The notes below the pieces were generated by a model that saw nothing but the letters and a program-made list of their open reading frames with translations, made no database searches and was not told where the DNA came from. A stretch of DNA of 64,000 nt from Chitinophaga sp. Ak27 (GTDB lineage: Bacteria; Bacteroidota; Bacteroidia; Chitinophagales; Chitinophagaceae), in contig NZ_JABAOB010000003.1 in NCBI RefSeq assembly GCF_012726295.1, positions 558,001 through 622,000 of the forward strand, read 5' to 3'. Made by a program: the position numbers and the translations under genes. Below, in pieces: positions 55,808 to 64,000 of this stretch; position 1 is the stretch's first letter; the number at the start of each line of letters is the position of its first letter.

Positions 55808-55866
55808 ATTCGCCTTAAGCACGCAAATACTTAATACCGATTATCCAACCAGACAAATGCAAATCT

Positions 55867-58800
55867 ATGCAATTGAATTTTCATGGTAAAGCCCTTTCTA
55901 TGCCCGGGCTTATCTCAACCAAAATTGCACTCGCTATGAGATTGACAATTATTCTCATGATGGTGGCTACCCTCAAAGTATCTGGCGGCGCCTTTGCGCA
56001 GGCGGTCACCGTTCATGTAAAGAATGCACCCATGGAGGAGGTATTCGAGGCCGTAAAAGCACAAACAGGATACCTGTTCTTCTATGACAGGGATGTATTG
56101 CGACATGTGAAGCCGGTCACCATTCAGGCAGACCATACCGTGCTGGCGACCTTCTTAACCGATGTGTTTAAAGACCGCGCGCTGGACTTTACGATCAAAG
56201 ACAAAACAATTTTTATCCGGAAGAAGATATTGCCTGTGGAAAAGAAGGAAGCGGAGATCATGAGCCCGGAGGCGGCACAGCAAATGCAAACCGGCGTTGT
56301 AAAGGATGCTGCCGGCACCGCCCTGATTGGGGTAACAGTGAAAATACTGAATGGCGCCGCCGGTACCGTAACTAACGAGAACGGCTATTTCTCCATTGCC
56401 GCCAATCCCGGCGAAACGTTGGTTTTTTCCTATGTGGGGTATGAAACCAGGCGGGTGCCGGTAAATTTGAAAAGTCAGCTGTATATCGTGCTGAAGCAAC
56501 AGGCTAGCGGACTCGATGAAGCCGTAGTAATTGGCTATGGTACCACCAGTAAGCGGTTTAACACCGGCTCTGTATCCAGCGTGAAAGCCAGCGATATTGC
56601 CTCTCAACCGGTACTCGATGCCCTTGCCGCATTACAGGGCAGGGTATCCGGCGTATTTGTGAATTCTTCCAGCGGTTTGCCCGGTTCCAATTACAGCGTA
56701 GTACTACGTGGACAAAGCTCTTTATCCGGCCCGAATAATCCATTGTATGTAATAGATGGGGTTCCTTTTTATTCGGAACCCCTCAACCAATTCACCTCTG
56801 CCAACGGCAATCAAAGTCCTATGGCGTCTATTAATCCTGCTGATATAGAACGTATCGACGTACTTAAAGATGCCGATGCTACTTCTATCTATGGCTCCCG
56901 GGGCGGTAATGGCGTGATCCTGATTACCACCAAAAAAGGAAAGGCCGGTAAAACTCAAACTAACTTTAACGTATATACGGGCACAGGCAAAGTGGTGAAC
57001 ACCCTGCCTATGCTGAATACACCGCAGTATATTGCCATGCGTAAAGAAGCTTATGCGCATGATAATAAACCTTACGACAAAGACATAGCGCCGGACCTGA
57101 CCATCTGGGACCAGCAGCAAACGAGCGACTGGCAGCGTTTTATTATGGGCAATACCGCGCATATCACCGAAGCGCAGGGATCTGTATCCGGTGGTTCGGC
57201 GCAAACACAGTTCCTCCTGAGCGGCACCTACCATAAAGAAACCACTGTAATGCCCGGCAGCCTGGGCTACCAGCGTGGCGCCGGACATCTCAATGTTAAC
57301 CATACCAGCCAGGATAGCAAATTCAATGTTACTGCGTCTGTTAACTATACCAGCAGCAAGGACAATTCTTTGCCAGTGGATCTGACGATGTTTTATAACC
57401 TGCCACCCAACTACCCGTTGTACGATTCAACCGGGAAGCTGTATTGGTTCTCCAATGCGCAGAATCCGCAAGCTTACCTGCTGAGAAAATCGGAACTGAC
57501 TACCAACATGCTACTGGCTAACTCCGTGATCCGGTATACCATTTTACCTGGTTTAAATGCAAAGGCCAGCCTGGGCTATACCCGCACCGATATGAAACAG
57601 ATGCGGATCACGCCGGATGCCAGCTTAAATCCGCTTACATCTGCCGGTAGTGAATCTTATTTCGGGTCATCGGGCATAGGTTCTTACATCATAGAGCCGC
57701 AACTGGATTATAGCCGGGCTATTGCCAAAGGCAACCTGCAGGTAATGGCCGGCGCCACCTTCCAGCAGAGCATTACACAAGGCCAATCGGCGATTGCCTC
57801 GGGGTTTTCCAGCGATGCTTTGCTGGAAGATCAGCAAGCAGCCCGCCTGGTAGTGCCACGCCCTTCCCAATATATTTTTTATCGCTACACTTCCATATTC
57901 GGCAGAGTGAATTATAACTGGGAAGAAAAGTATATCATCAATGCGTCTTTCCGTCGCGATGGATCTACCCGTTTCGGGCCCGGCAACCGTTTTGGTAACT
58001 TCGGGGCCGTAGGTGCAGCCTGGATTTTCAGTAAAGAACGCTTTATCGGAGAAGCAGGCTTCCTGAGTTTTGGTAAGCTGCGTGCAAGCATCGGTAACTC
58101 AGGCAATGATAATATCAGCGATTACCAATATCTCGATGCATGGAGCTCCAATCCTTATCCCTATGCTGGTATACCAGGATTAACACCTTCCCGCCTGCCT
58201 AATCCCAATTTCAGATGGGAAGAAAACCATAAGAAAGAAGTGGGGCTGGAACTGGGCTTCCTGAAAAACCGCATTCTCTTTAATACTAATTACTATTACA
58301 ATATTTCCAATAACCAGCTGGTGCCTTACCAGCTCACACCGCAGGTAGGCTTTGGCTCTATTACCGCCAACCTCCCCGCCAGCGTCATGAACAGCGGTTG
58401 GGAGTTTGAAGTATCTTCTACCAATGTAAAGCGCAAAACATTTACCTGGCAGTCTTCACTCAATTTTTCTGTAAACAGGAATAAACTGAAATCATTCCCC
58501 GGCATTGAGTCATCTACTTACAAGAACACTTATGTAGTAGGGGAACCGCTGTCTATCGTAAAAGGTTACCAGTTCCTGGGAATAGATCCCAACACCGGTG
58601 TTCCTCAGTTTTTCAGCAAGAGTGGCACGCCTACAGAGTTTGATGATTATGTGATTTTAGGTAAACGGGCGCCCGACTTTTATGGAGGATTGCTGAATAG
58701 CTTTAGTTGGAACGGCATCAGCCTGGATTTCCTGTGGCAGTTTGTGAAACAGGATGGACCGGGAATTAATTATGGTTACAACACTACCACCATTGGAGCT

Positions 58801-59142
58801 TTCGCCAACCAAGACACCCGTGCATTAGACCGCTGGCATCAGCCAGGAGATATCACTGCTGTTCCCGGTGCTACCACCACCGATGGCTCTTCTGCTTACC
58901 GTAACTATAGCTTGTCTACCGCCAACTGGGGCGATGCATCCTATATCCGGTTAAAGAATGTTTCCCTGAGGTATGATCTCTCCAAGTATACCCAAAAATG
59001 GAAAATTACCAGCGCCAGTGTATATGCACTTGGACAGAACCTGCTTACGTTCACCAACTATAAAGGATTGGATCCGGAAACGCAGGGCGTGGTGATGCCG
59101 CCATTGAAGTCGTATACCATCGGGGTTCAGTTTGGGTTCTAA
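55867..59142 (+). CDS. STN-domain SusC-type TonB-dependent receptor
   Basis: 1091 aa. A signal peptide ends near GGAFAQ (about residue 45). An STN signalling domain follows (about 43-118), then a carboxypeptidase-regulatory-like domain (about 140-210), LDEAVVIGYGTTSK, a plug (about 220-340) and a barrel. The STN domain talks to FecR, so ligand binding outside leads to sigma release inside. It starts a SusC/SusD pair with the gene 32 bp downstream. No carbohydrate enzymes follow, so the ligand may be something other than a glycan. Confidence 0.93.
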   Translation: MQLNFHGKALSMPGLISTKIALAMRLTIILMMVATLKVSGGAFAQAVTVHVKNAPMEEVFEAVKAQTGYLFFYDRDVLRHVKPVTIQADHTVLATFLTDVFKDRALDFTIKDKTIFIRKKILPVEKKEAEIMSPEAAQQMQTGVVKDAAGTALIGVTVKILNGAAGTVTNENGYFSIAANPGETLVFSYVGYETRRVPVNLKSQLYIVLKQQASGLDEAVVIGYGTTSKRFNTGSVSSVKASDIASQPVLDALAALQGRVSGVFVNSSSGLPGSNYSVVLRGQSSLSGPNNPLYVIDGVPFYSEPLNQFTSANGNQSPMASINPADIERIDVLKDADATSIYGSRGGNGVILITTKKGKAGKTQTNFNVYTGTGKVVNTLPMLNTPQYIAMRKEAYAHDNKPYDKDIAPDLTIWDQQQTSDWQRFIMGNTAHITEAQGSVSGGSAQTQFLLSGTYHKETTVMPGSLGYQRGAGHLNVNHTSQDSKFNVTASVNYTSSKDNSLPVDLTMFYNLPPNYPLYDSTGKLYWFSNAQNPQAYLLRKSELTTNMLLANSVIRYTILPGLNAKASLGYTRTDMKQMRITPDASLNPLTSAGSESYFGSSGIGSYIIEPQLDYSRAIAKGNLQVMAGATFQQSITQGQSAIASGFSSDALLEDQQAARLVVPRPSQYIFYRYTSIFGRVNYNWEEKYIINASFRRDGSTRFGPGNRFGNFGAVGAAWIFSKERFIGEAGFLSFGKLRASIGNSGNDNISDYQYLDAWSSNPYPYAGIPGLTPSRLPNPNFRWEENHKKEVGLELGFLKNRILFNTNYYYNISNNQLVPYQLTPQVGFGSITANLPASVMNSGWEFEVSSTNVKRKTFTWQSSLNFSVNRNKLKSFPGIESSTYKNTYVVGEPLSIVKGYQFLGIDPNTGVPQFFSKSGTPTEFDDYVILGKRAPDFYGGLLNSFSWNGISLDFLWQFVKQDGPGINYGYNTTTIGAFANQDTRALDRWHQPGDITAVPGATTTDGSSAYRNYSLSTANWGDASYIRLKNVSLRYDLSKYTQKWKITSASVYALGQNLLTFTNYKGLDPETQGVVMPPLKSYTIGVQFGF

Positions 59143-59174
59143 TAAATTTTCTGACGTCAGATAAAAGATATCAC

Positions 59175-60560
59175 ATGAAACGCATTCATATATTATTAAC
59201 CAGTATTTTCCTTTTCACGGCTACATCCTGCAGCAAGTATGTGGATACGCCTTTGCCGAAGAATGAACTGGTATCCGGTCTTGTTTTTAAAGATGATAAA
59301 ACGGCTACCGCTGCGGTAACCGGCGTATATGGCAACATGTATTCCTTTAACTACCAGTTTGCCAATGTGCTGATGAATTACCTCACGGCTATGCAGGCCG
59401 ATGACTTGTATTATTTCGCCAGCTTTGCCAACTACGATGTGTTCCGGGAAAACAGGCTGCTGCCGAGTAGTCAATATGTACAAAGCATGTTTGCCGATGT
59501 ATATAGTTATATCTACCAGATGAATGCCTGTATTGAAGGCGTATCAGGGGCTACCACGCTTACGCCTGCTGTAAAGAACCAGTTGCTGGGAGAATCCTAT
59601 TTTATGCGCTCCTTCTTTTACTTTTATTTAGTGAATATGTATGGAGATGTGCCTATGGTGACAGGCACCGATTACCAGGTAAATGGGCAATTGCCAAGGG
59701 CGCCACGTGCAGCAGTATACGATACCATTATCAGCAATCTCAAAACCGCAGTGCAGCTGATGGGCGATCAATACCCTGCCGCACAGCGCAACCGCCCCAA
59801 TAAAGCCGTGGCCAATGCGCTGCTGGCAAGGGTGTATCTCTATACGGAAAATTGGCAACAGGCAGAAGCCACTGCTTCCCTGGTGATTAACAATAACGAC
59901 TATACGTTATTGAAAGACCTGAACACGGTATTCCTGGCCAATAGCAAGGAAGCGCTTTTCCAGTTGCAGCCATTGAATGTGCTGGGTGGCCGTAACACCT
60001 GGGAAGGATTTACCTCCACACCGGCTACTGCCACAGGTACTGCTGTATTCCGGCTGCATCCCAGGCTGGTGGCAGCCTTTGAAAGCGGAGATCAGCGCGC
60101 AGCGAAATGGACAGATTTCAGAACCACTGCTTCCGGTGTGTATTATTTCCCTTACAAATATAAAATACGCACCGCTCCTTCCGCTGTATTAACAGAGTAT
60201 TCCATGGTAATGCGCCTGGCGGAGCAATATCTGATCCGCGCCGAAGCACGTATCCGGCAAAATAAACGTGATGAAGGCCGCAGCGACCTGGATGCCATAC
60301 GGGAAAGAGCAGGTCTGGCCGATTTACCTGCTAACCTGGACCAGGCTGCACTGCTGCTGGCAGTAGAACGCGAACGCCGGTCAGAGCTCTTTGTAGAGTG
60401 GGGTCATCGTTGGTTTGACCTGAAACGCACCAAAAGATCTGATGCGGTATTGGGACCGTTGAAAGGCGCCAACTGGCAATCGACCGATACCCTGTATCCG
60501 ATTCCTACAGATGCTATCAGCACCAACCAACACTTGACACAAAATCCAGGTTATAATTAA
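59175..60560 (+). CDS. SusD/RagB-type lipoprotein (second pair)
   Basis: 461 aa, SusD family. The lipobox TSCS lies near residues 17-20. A SKYVDTPLPKNEL N-terminal block, TPR-like helices and a C-terminal block ending in YPIPTDAISTN are present. It is the lid of the STN-SusC receptor. The thioredoxin-like gene starts 10 bp after it. Confidence 0.92.
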   Translation: MKRIHILLTSIFLFTATSCSKYVDTPLPKNELVSGLVFKDDKTATAAVTGVYGNMYSFNYQFANVLMNYLTAMQADDLYYFASFANYDVFRENRLLPSSQYVQSMFADVYSYIYQMNACIEGVSGATTLTPAVKNQLLGESYFMRSFFYFYLVNMYGDVPMVTGTDYQVNGQLPRAPRAAVYDTIISNLKTAVQLMGDQYPAAQRNRPNKAVANALLARVYLYTENWQQAEATASLVINNNDYTLLKDLNTVFLANSKEALFQLQPLNVLGGRNTWEGFTSTPATATGTAVFRLHPRLVAAFESGDQRAAKWTDFRTTASGVYYFPYKYKIRTAPSAVLTEYSMVMRLAEQYLIRAEARIRQNKRDEGRSDLDAIRERAGLADLPANLDQAALLLAVERERRSELFVEWGHRWFDLKRTKRSDAVLGPLKGANWQSTDTLYPIPTDAISTNQHLTQNPGYN

Positions 60561-60570
60561 AGCGAGCCAG

Positions 60571-62376
60571 ATGAAGAAGATGATTGCTATGATAGGTTTT
60601 ATCCTGCTGGCTGTTACCAGCGTTTATGCACAGCAGCGGGTAACGATAACACCCGCCTATCCGGAGCGTGGACAAACGGTCACCGTTACCTTCGATCCAT
60701 CGGCGCCTGGTAGCGGTATACCAGCCACCAGCAAGGATATTACGCTGGTGTTCTCCTATTCTAACTTTTACAACCTGCCCTGGCGTATGAAAATGCATCC
60801 ACAGGATGGTAAATGGACTACTTCCTTTGTATTGGCAGATTATACTGTTTTTGCCACTTTTTACCTGGAAAGCGGCGAGGCAGTAGATAAGCCGGCCAAA
60901 GATCAACATTATGAAGTCCCTGTTTATAAAAATAAGGTGCCCGTGGAAAACGGGTACCTTTATAAAGCCTACAGCCTGGGCGCCCAAATGGGCAAATCCC
61001 CGCTGCTGGCAGACAAACAGGGGGCGCTTTACAAACAGGAGTTGGCGTTGTACCCGGGTAACTACGAGGCGAAGCTCCGGTTGCTCACTTATGAAATCAA
61101 AAAGTCCACATCTCCTGCACAACAGTTGCAGCTGATGGAACAGGCACACCAGGTGATTACCAATCGCTTTAATGCCGACCCTGGCAATAGCGGGAATCTT
61201 AATAAGGTAACGATGGGGTATCTTATTATCGGCGAAAACACACGGCTGGACTCCATCCGGAAGGTGGTGATGGAACGTTATCCTGAATCGGCTCCCGGCA
61301 GGGAACTCAATACCGCCGCCCGGGCCAGGGGAAAAGATACGACCGCGCAAATAGCTTTCTTTGAAAAAGAGCTGCAAAAGGAGACTCCTGACAACCGGGA
61401 ATCTTTTGTAGAGATGCATAATAAATTATTCCATTATTATGCAGCCCGCAAAAACAGCGACAAAGCCTTGTACCATGCCCGGTTCCTCACTTCGCAGCAA
61501 CCCGATCCTTACAAAGCCACGACCTGGCAGGAAATAGCCCAAACCTTGCAGGAAAGCAATATTGTACCTGATAGTGCCCGGGCTTATGCGCAACGCGCGT
61601 TAGATAGTGTACATACTTACCCGGTAGGCGTGATCCGTTATTTCCCCGAAACAGGTTACATCTATCCCTATGCAGATGATAGCACCAAACAGGCCGTATA
61701 CCGTAAGGCCAGTCACCGCCTGCACGCCCTGCTGGGACTGATAGACTTGCAGCAACACCGCCTGGAGGAAGCCGGAAAGCATATGGAGCTGGCCGTACAA
61801 GCCGATGCTGATAAAGCCACCCTGGATGATGCTGCCGCTTTTTACCAGCAAACGGGTAATGCCGAAAAGCTGGCGATGCTGGCGGAGTTCAGGAAGAAAA
61901 TACAATGGGAAAAGATACTACAACAACAGATCAACAAGCCGGCGCCGGTGCTCAACAGCTTCGTGGACATGCAGGGCAAGCCGGTGTCTGCTGCTTCGCT
62001 TCAGGGGAAAATTATAGTCATTGATTTCTGGGCTACCTGGTGTATTCCGTGTATGCAGGAAATGCCCTACCTGCAACAGTTGTACGACCAATACAAAAAT
62101 AATCCAGACGTGGTGTTTATGATCACCAACAGCGGCGCCAGGAATACGCTGGCCGATGCACAGGGATGGAGCGGACGTAAAAAATATTCCTTCCCCGTAT
62201 ATTATAATACGGATCCGGAAATAGGAGAAAAGTTCCGGTTTAATATCATTCCTGCCTCTTATATGATCGATAAAAAAGGGAACATCCGTTTTAGCAATAT
62301 CGGGTTTGAGGGTCCGGAGGTGCTGCCCAAGCTGCAAGGGCAGTTAGAGTTGTTATTGCAGGAAAGCAGTAAGTAA
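60571..62376 (+). CDS. TlpA/thioredoxin-like periplasmic protein
   Basis: 601 aa with a signal peptide (ends VYAQ, about residue 20). An N-terminal beta-sandwich-like region (about 25-130), a long helical TPR-like middle (about 170-460) and a thioredoxin domain (about 465-601) with Cys491 and Cys494 in WCIPC follow. It probably reduces or forms disulfides in the envelope. TlpA-like genes often follow SusC/SusD pairs with an STN receptor, but the link is not understood. A strong terminator follows. Confidence 0.88.
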   Translation: MKKMIAMIGFILLAVTSVYAQQRVTITPAYPERGQTVTVTFDPSAPGSGIPATSKDITLVFSYSNFYNLPWRMKMHPQDGKWTTSFVLADYTVFATFYLESGEAVDKPAKDQHYEVPVYKNKVPVENGYLYKAYSLGAQMGKSPLLADKQGALYKQELALYPGNYEAKLRLLTYEIKKSTSPAQQLQLMEQAHQVITNRFNADPGNSGNLNKVTMGYLIIGENTRLDSIRKVVMERYPESAPGRELNTAARARGKDTTAQIAFFEKELQKETPDNRESFVEMHNKLFHYYAARKNSDKALYHARFLTSQQPDPYKATTWQEIAQTLQESNIVPDSARAYAQRALDSVHTYPVGVIRYFPETGYIYPYADDSTKQAVYRKASHRLHALLGLIDLQQHRLEEAGKHMELAVQADADKATLDDAAAFYQQTGNAEKLAMLAEFRKKIQWEKILQQQINKPAPVLNSFVDMQGKPVSAASLQGKIIVIDFWATWCIPCMQEMPYLQQLYDQYKNNPDVVFMITNSGARNTLADAQGWSGRKKYSFPVYYNTDPEIGEKFRFNIIPASYMIDKKGNIRFSNIGFEGPEVLPKLQGQLELLLQESSK

Positions 62377-62728
62377 ATGCCAGTTGAGGCCCTCGCCAAA
62401 GGCGGGGGCTTTTTATAGACGGGTATCAATGGTGAACATTTTATTCATTTTGACGTATTTAAAGATAGAGAGAAGAGCGGATTGCTCTGTCGCTAGACCT
62501 TGATAGATAATAGTTTAACTTATCCTGACGGGCAGTATAAATATTTCCCTGCAAGTAATATTTATATTACCTTCATTATAGGAATAACCGGTCTAACGGT
62601 GACGAGAGAATGAAAAACCCATGAGTTAACAACCATAATCAGGAAGAAGGGCATGTGATACAGCCAAGTTATCTCTATTATTTACTGGAAGTTTAACGAA
62701 TATACCTTCAAAATTAAATAACCGTAAA
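62377..62728. other. 352-bp region before the DUF4402 gene
   Basis: Contains the terminator of the TlpA-like gene and a palindrome GTAATAT-TT-ATATTAC at 62555-62570. The remainder is AT-rich and should hold the promoter of the DUF4402 operon. No gene is supported. Confidence 0.45.
62389..62414 (+). terminator. Intrinsic terminator after the TlpA-like gene
   Basis: Stem GCCCTCGCC (62389-62397) / GGCGGGGGC (62401-62409) with one T-G pair, AAA loop and TTTTT at 62410-62414, 12 bp after the stop codon. Confidence 0.9.
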
Positions 62729-63244
62729 ATGAAAAGGACTAAAATTACTGCACTCCTTACGTTGGCGTTCCTTGCTGTGGGCGCCCGTGCTGTAGCTCAG
62801 GAAACAGCCTCCGCCACCGCTACCGCCACTATTGTAACTCCTATTAGTATTACCAAGACTGTTGACATGAACTTCGGCAATGTGGCAGTTCAGTCTACCA
62901 CTGGAGGTACCGTAGTGCTTACACCCGCTGGTGTGCGTTCTGCCACCGGAGGTGTTACTTTGCCTACAACGGCTACCGGAACCGTTACAGCCGCCTCCTT
63001 TACCGTGAATGGGACAGGTAATTATACTTACGCCATTACTCTGCCATCGTCAGCGCTGACCATTACCAGTGGATCGAACACGATGACAGTCAGCACTTTT
63101 ACCAGTACCCCTTCGGGTGTGGGAACACTTACTGCGGGTACACAAACCCTTAATGTGGGCGCCACGCTGAATGTTACTGCTGCTCAACCAGCCGGTACTT
63201 ATGTATCAGGCACCCCTTTTAATGTAACTGTTAACTATAACTGA
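62729..63244 (+). CDS. DUF4402 domain exported protein, possible fibre subunit
   Basis: 171 aa with a signal peptide ending VAQE (about residue 25). The rest is Thr/Ser/Ala/Val-rich beta sequence with SITKTVDMNFGNV and a C-terminal YVSGTPFNVTVNYN strand, typical of DUF4402. Low in charge. The PapD-like chaperone gene follows after 99 bp, so the protein may be a pilin-like subunit. Regulation may involve a palindrome about 160 bp upstream. Confidence 0.85.
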   Translation: MKRTKITALLTLAFLAVGARAVAQETASATATATIVTPISITKTVDMNFGNVAVQSTTGGTVVLTPAGVRSATGGVTLPTTATGTVTAASFTVNGTGNYTYAITLPSSALTITSGSNTMTVSTFTSTPSGVGTLTAGTQTLNVGATLNVTAAQPAGTYVSGTPFNVTVNYN

Positions 63245-63343
63245 CGTAGTGATTGGATAAAGCCGTCTGATTTTTCCCCAGGTAAACTTAACCTCCTGTA
63301 TAGTACGTGGCCTATCCGCGACTATACGCTTTTATTTTAAAGC

Positions 63344-64000
63344 ATGAAACCCATGAGGATATTGGCAAGACCGGATATTTCAAATATCGGATATACTTTC
63401 CGTTTTGTTATTACTGCTATTTTATGTTGTTATGGACTCCTGACAAGCGCACAAGGTAACCTACTGGTGACGCCTGTAAGGGTTGTTTTTGAAGGACAGA
63501 AGCGCGCGGAGGAATTGAACCTGGCAAATGCCGGTACGGATACCGCGAGGTACCTTATTTCATTCGTAGAAATCCGGATGAATCAAAACGGCACTTTTGA
63601 CCAGATTAATGAACCGGATTCAGGGCAGCAATTTGCCAGTAAATACCTCCGTTTTTTTCCACGAAGTGTAGTGTTGGGGCCCAACGAAGCACAGGTAATA
63701 AAGCTGCAGCTAACCGGTAACGGCGAGCTTACAACGGGAGAATACCGCTCTCATCTTTATTTCAGAGCAGTGCCCGGCGATATGACTTCCAGTGAAAATA
63801 AACCAGCATCAGATAGCAACAGTATTAATGTGAAGCTTACGCCCGTCTTCGGCATTACCATCCCTGTTATCATAAGAGTAGGAGAAACTACTGCTAATGT
63901 GCAGTTATCAGATCTTTCTGTAGATCTTGCCAGGGCTGGGTCACCCATGCTGGGTATTTTGCTCAACCGGTCAGGGAATGCCTCCGTGTACGGCGATATA
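63344..64000 (+). CDS. PapD-like periplasmic chaperone, N-terminal part
   Basis: Partial: 219 codons are open from the ATG at 63344 to the window edge with no stop. A second ATG three codons on is possible. A signal peptide ends near TSAQG (about residue 35). The next part, LLVTPVRVVFEGQKRAEELNL, is the first strand of the chaperone fold, and residues about 105-125 (FFPRSVVLGPNEAQVIKLQ) match the subunit-docking strand. The family folds fibre subunits in the periplasm, here probably the DUF4402 protein. Usher or further subunits would lie beyond the edge. Confidence 0.8.
   Translation, partial: MKPMRILARPDISNIGYTFRFVITAILCCYGLLTSAQGNLLVTPVRVVFEGQKRAEELNLANAGTDTARYLISFVEIRMNQNGTFDQINEPDSGQQFASKYLRFFPRSVVLGPNEAQVIKLQLTGNGELTTGEYRSHLYFRAVPGDMTSSENKPASDSNSINVKLTPVFGITIPVIIRVGETTANVQLSDLSVDLARAGSPMLGILLNRSGNASVYGDI

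Noticed and set aside
60517..61419. 300-codon frame on - inside the TlpA-like gene
   Set aside because: Overlaps a well-supported signal-peptide protein. The product is Arg/His/Ile-rich without domains.
1..64000. tRNA, rRNA, CRISPR arrays, IS elements, phage integrase or attachment sites
   Set aside because: No cloverleaf-like sequence, regular spacer array, transposase motif or direct-repeat pair was noticed on either strand. This is a reading by eye and a dedicated scan could still find a small one.

Overview
The window comes from a member of the Bacteroidota, most likely Chitinophagaceae (Chitinophaga-like). The evidence is two SusC/SusD pairs, an ECF sigma/FecR/SusC/SusD relay, LytS/LytTR signalling, TAnnTTTG-type promoter sequence, weak Shine-Dalgarno use, a class I lanthipeptide dehydratase and a VgrG/DUF4280 module. 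The genus is an inference. I see no rRNA, tRNA, CRISPR array or intact insertion sequence.

Bases 1-21300 form one coherent uronate-polysaccharide locus. On the left are the cytoplasmic hexuronate genes: uxaB (cut by the window edge), uxaC, kdgK, eda and an ExuT-type transporter on +, with uxaA convergent on -. On the right, on +, are susC, susD, a heparinase II/III-like lyase, a DUF2264 protein, kduI, a GH105-DUF4861 fusion, kduD, a LacI regulator and a GH88 unsaturated glucuronyl hydrolase. The lyase and GH88/GH105 should release unsaturated uronate, which KduI and KduD turn into 2-keto-3-deoxygluconate (KDG). UxaC/UxaB/UxaA bring saturated hexuronate to the same KDG. KdgK and Eda finish the route to pyruvate and glyceraldehyde 3-phosphate. 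A repeated operator (consensus TGCAAACGTTTGCA) lies before exuT, twice in the uxaA/susC divergent region, before the DUF2264 gene and at the GH88 start. It probably marks the regulon of the local LacI protein.

Bases 21300-34860 are mixed: a GNAT acetyltransferase and a large Pls/PosA-like single-module NRPS with membrane-embedded left-handed beta-helix domains (candidate poly-amino-acid or amide synthetase), an SRPBCC protein, an AraC/O6-alkylguanine methyltransferase fusion, a diheme cytochrome c, a RhlE-like DEAD-box helicase, DUF2252 and DUF1266 proteins, an unknown protein, and a membrane protein with a Cys/Gly/Ser-rich tail.

Bases 35400-41230 hold the candidate unusual system: a LytS-type histidine kinase and LytTR regulator, a 60-residue Ser/Thr-rich, cysteine-free small ORF, a stand-alone receiver domain and a full-length LanB dehydratase. 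No LanC cyclase or dedicated exporter is visible. This may be a RiPP locus making a dehydrated peptide without thioether rings.

Bases 41300-45550 hold a sorbosone-dehydrogenase-like lipoprotein with a cytochrome c, and an FtsX/MacB-type permease. Bases 45850-53707 are a secretion-system effector island: two VgrG proteins with C-terminal HExxHxxGxxH protease domains, each followed by a related small lipoprotein (probable immunity), then a DUF4280 PAAR-like tip. Bases 53797-62376 are an ECF sigma, FecR, STN-SusC, SusD and TlpA-like thioredoxin operon. The right edge holds a DUF4402 protein and the start of a PapD-like chaperone, probably the beginning of a surface-fibre operon.

Most intergenic regions hold hairpin terminators. 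Three are unusually long inverted repeats (31-37 bp arms) built around AAAGC/GCAAAG words.
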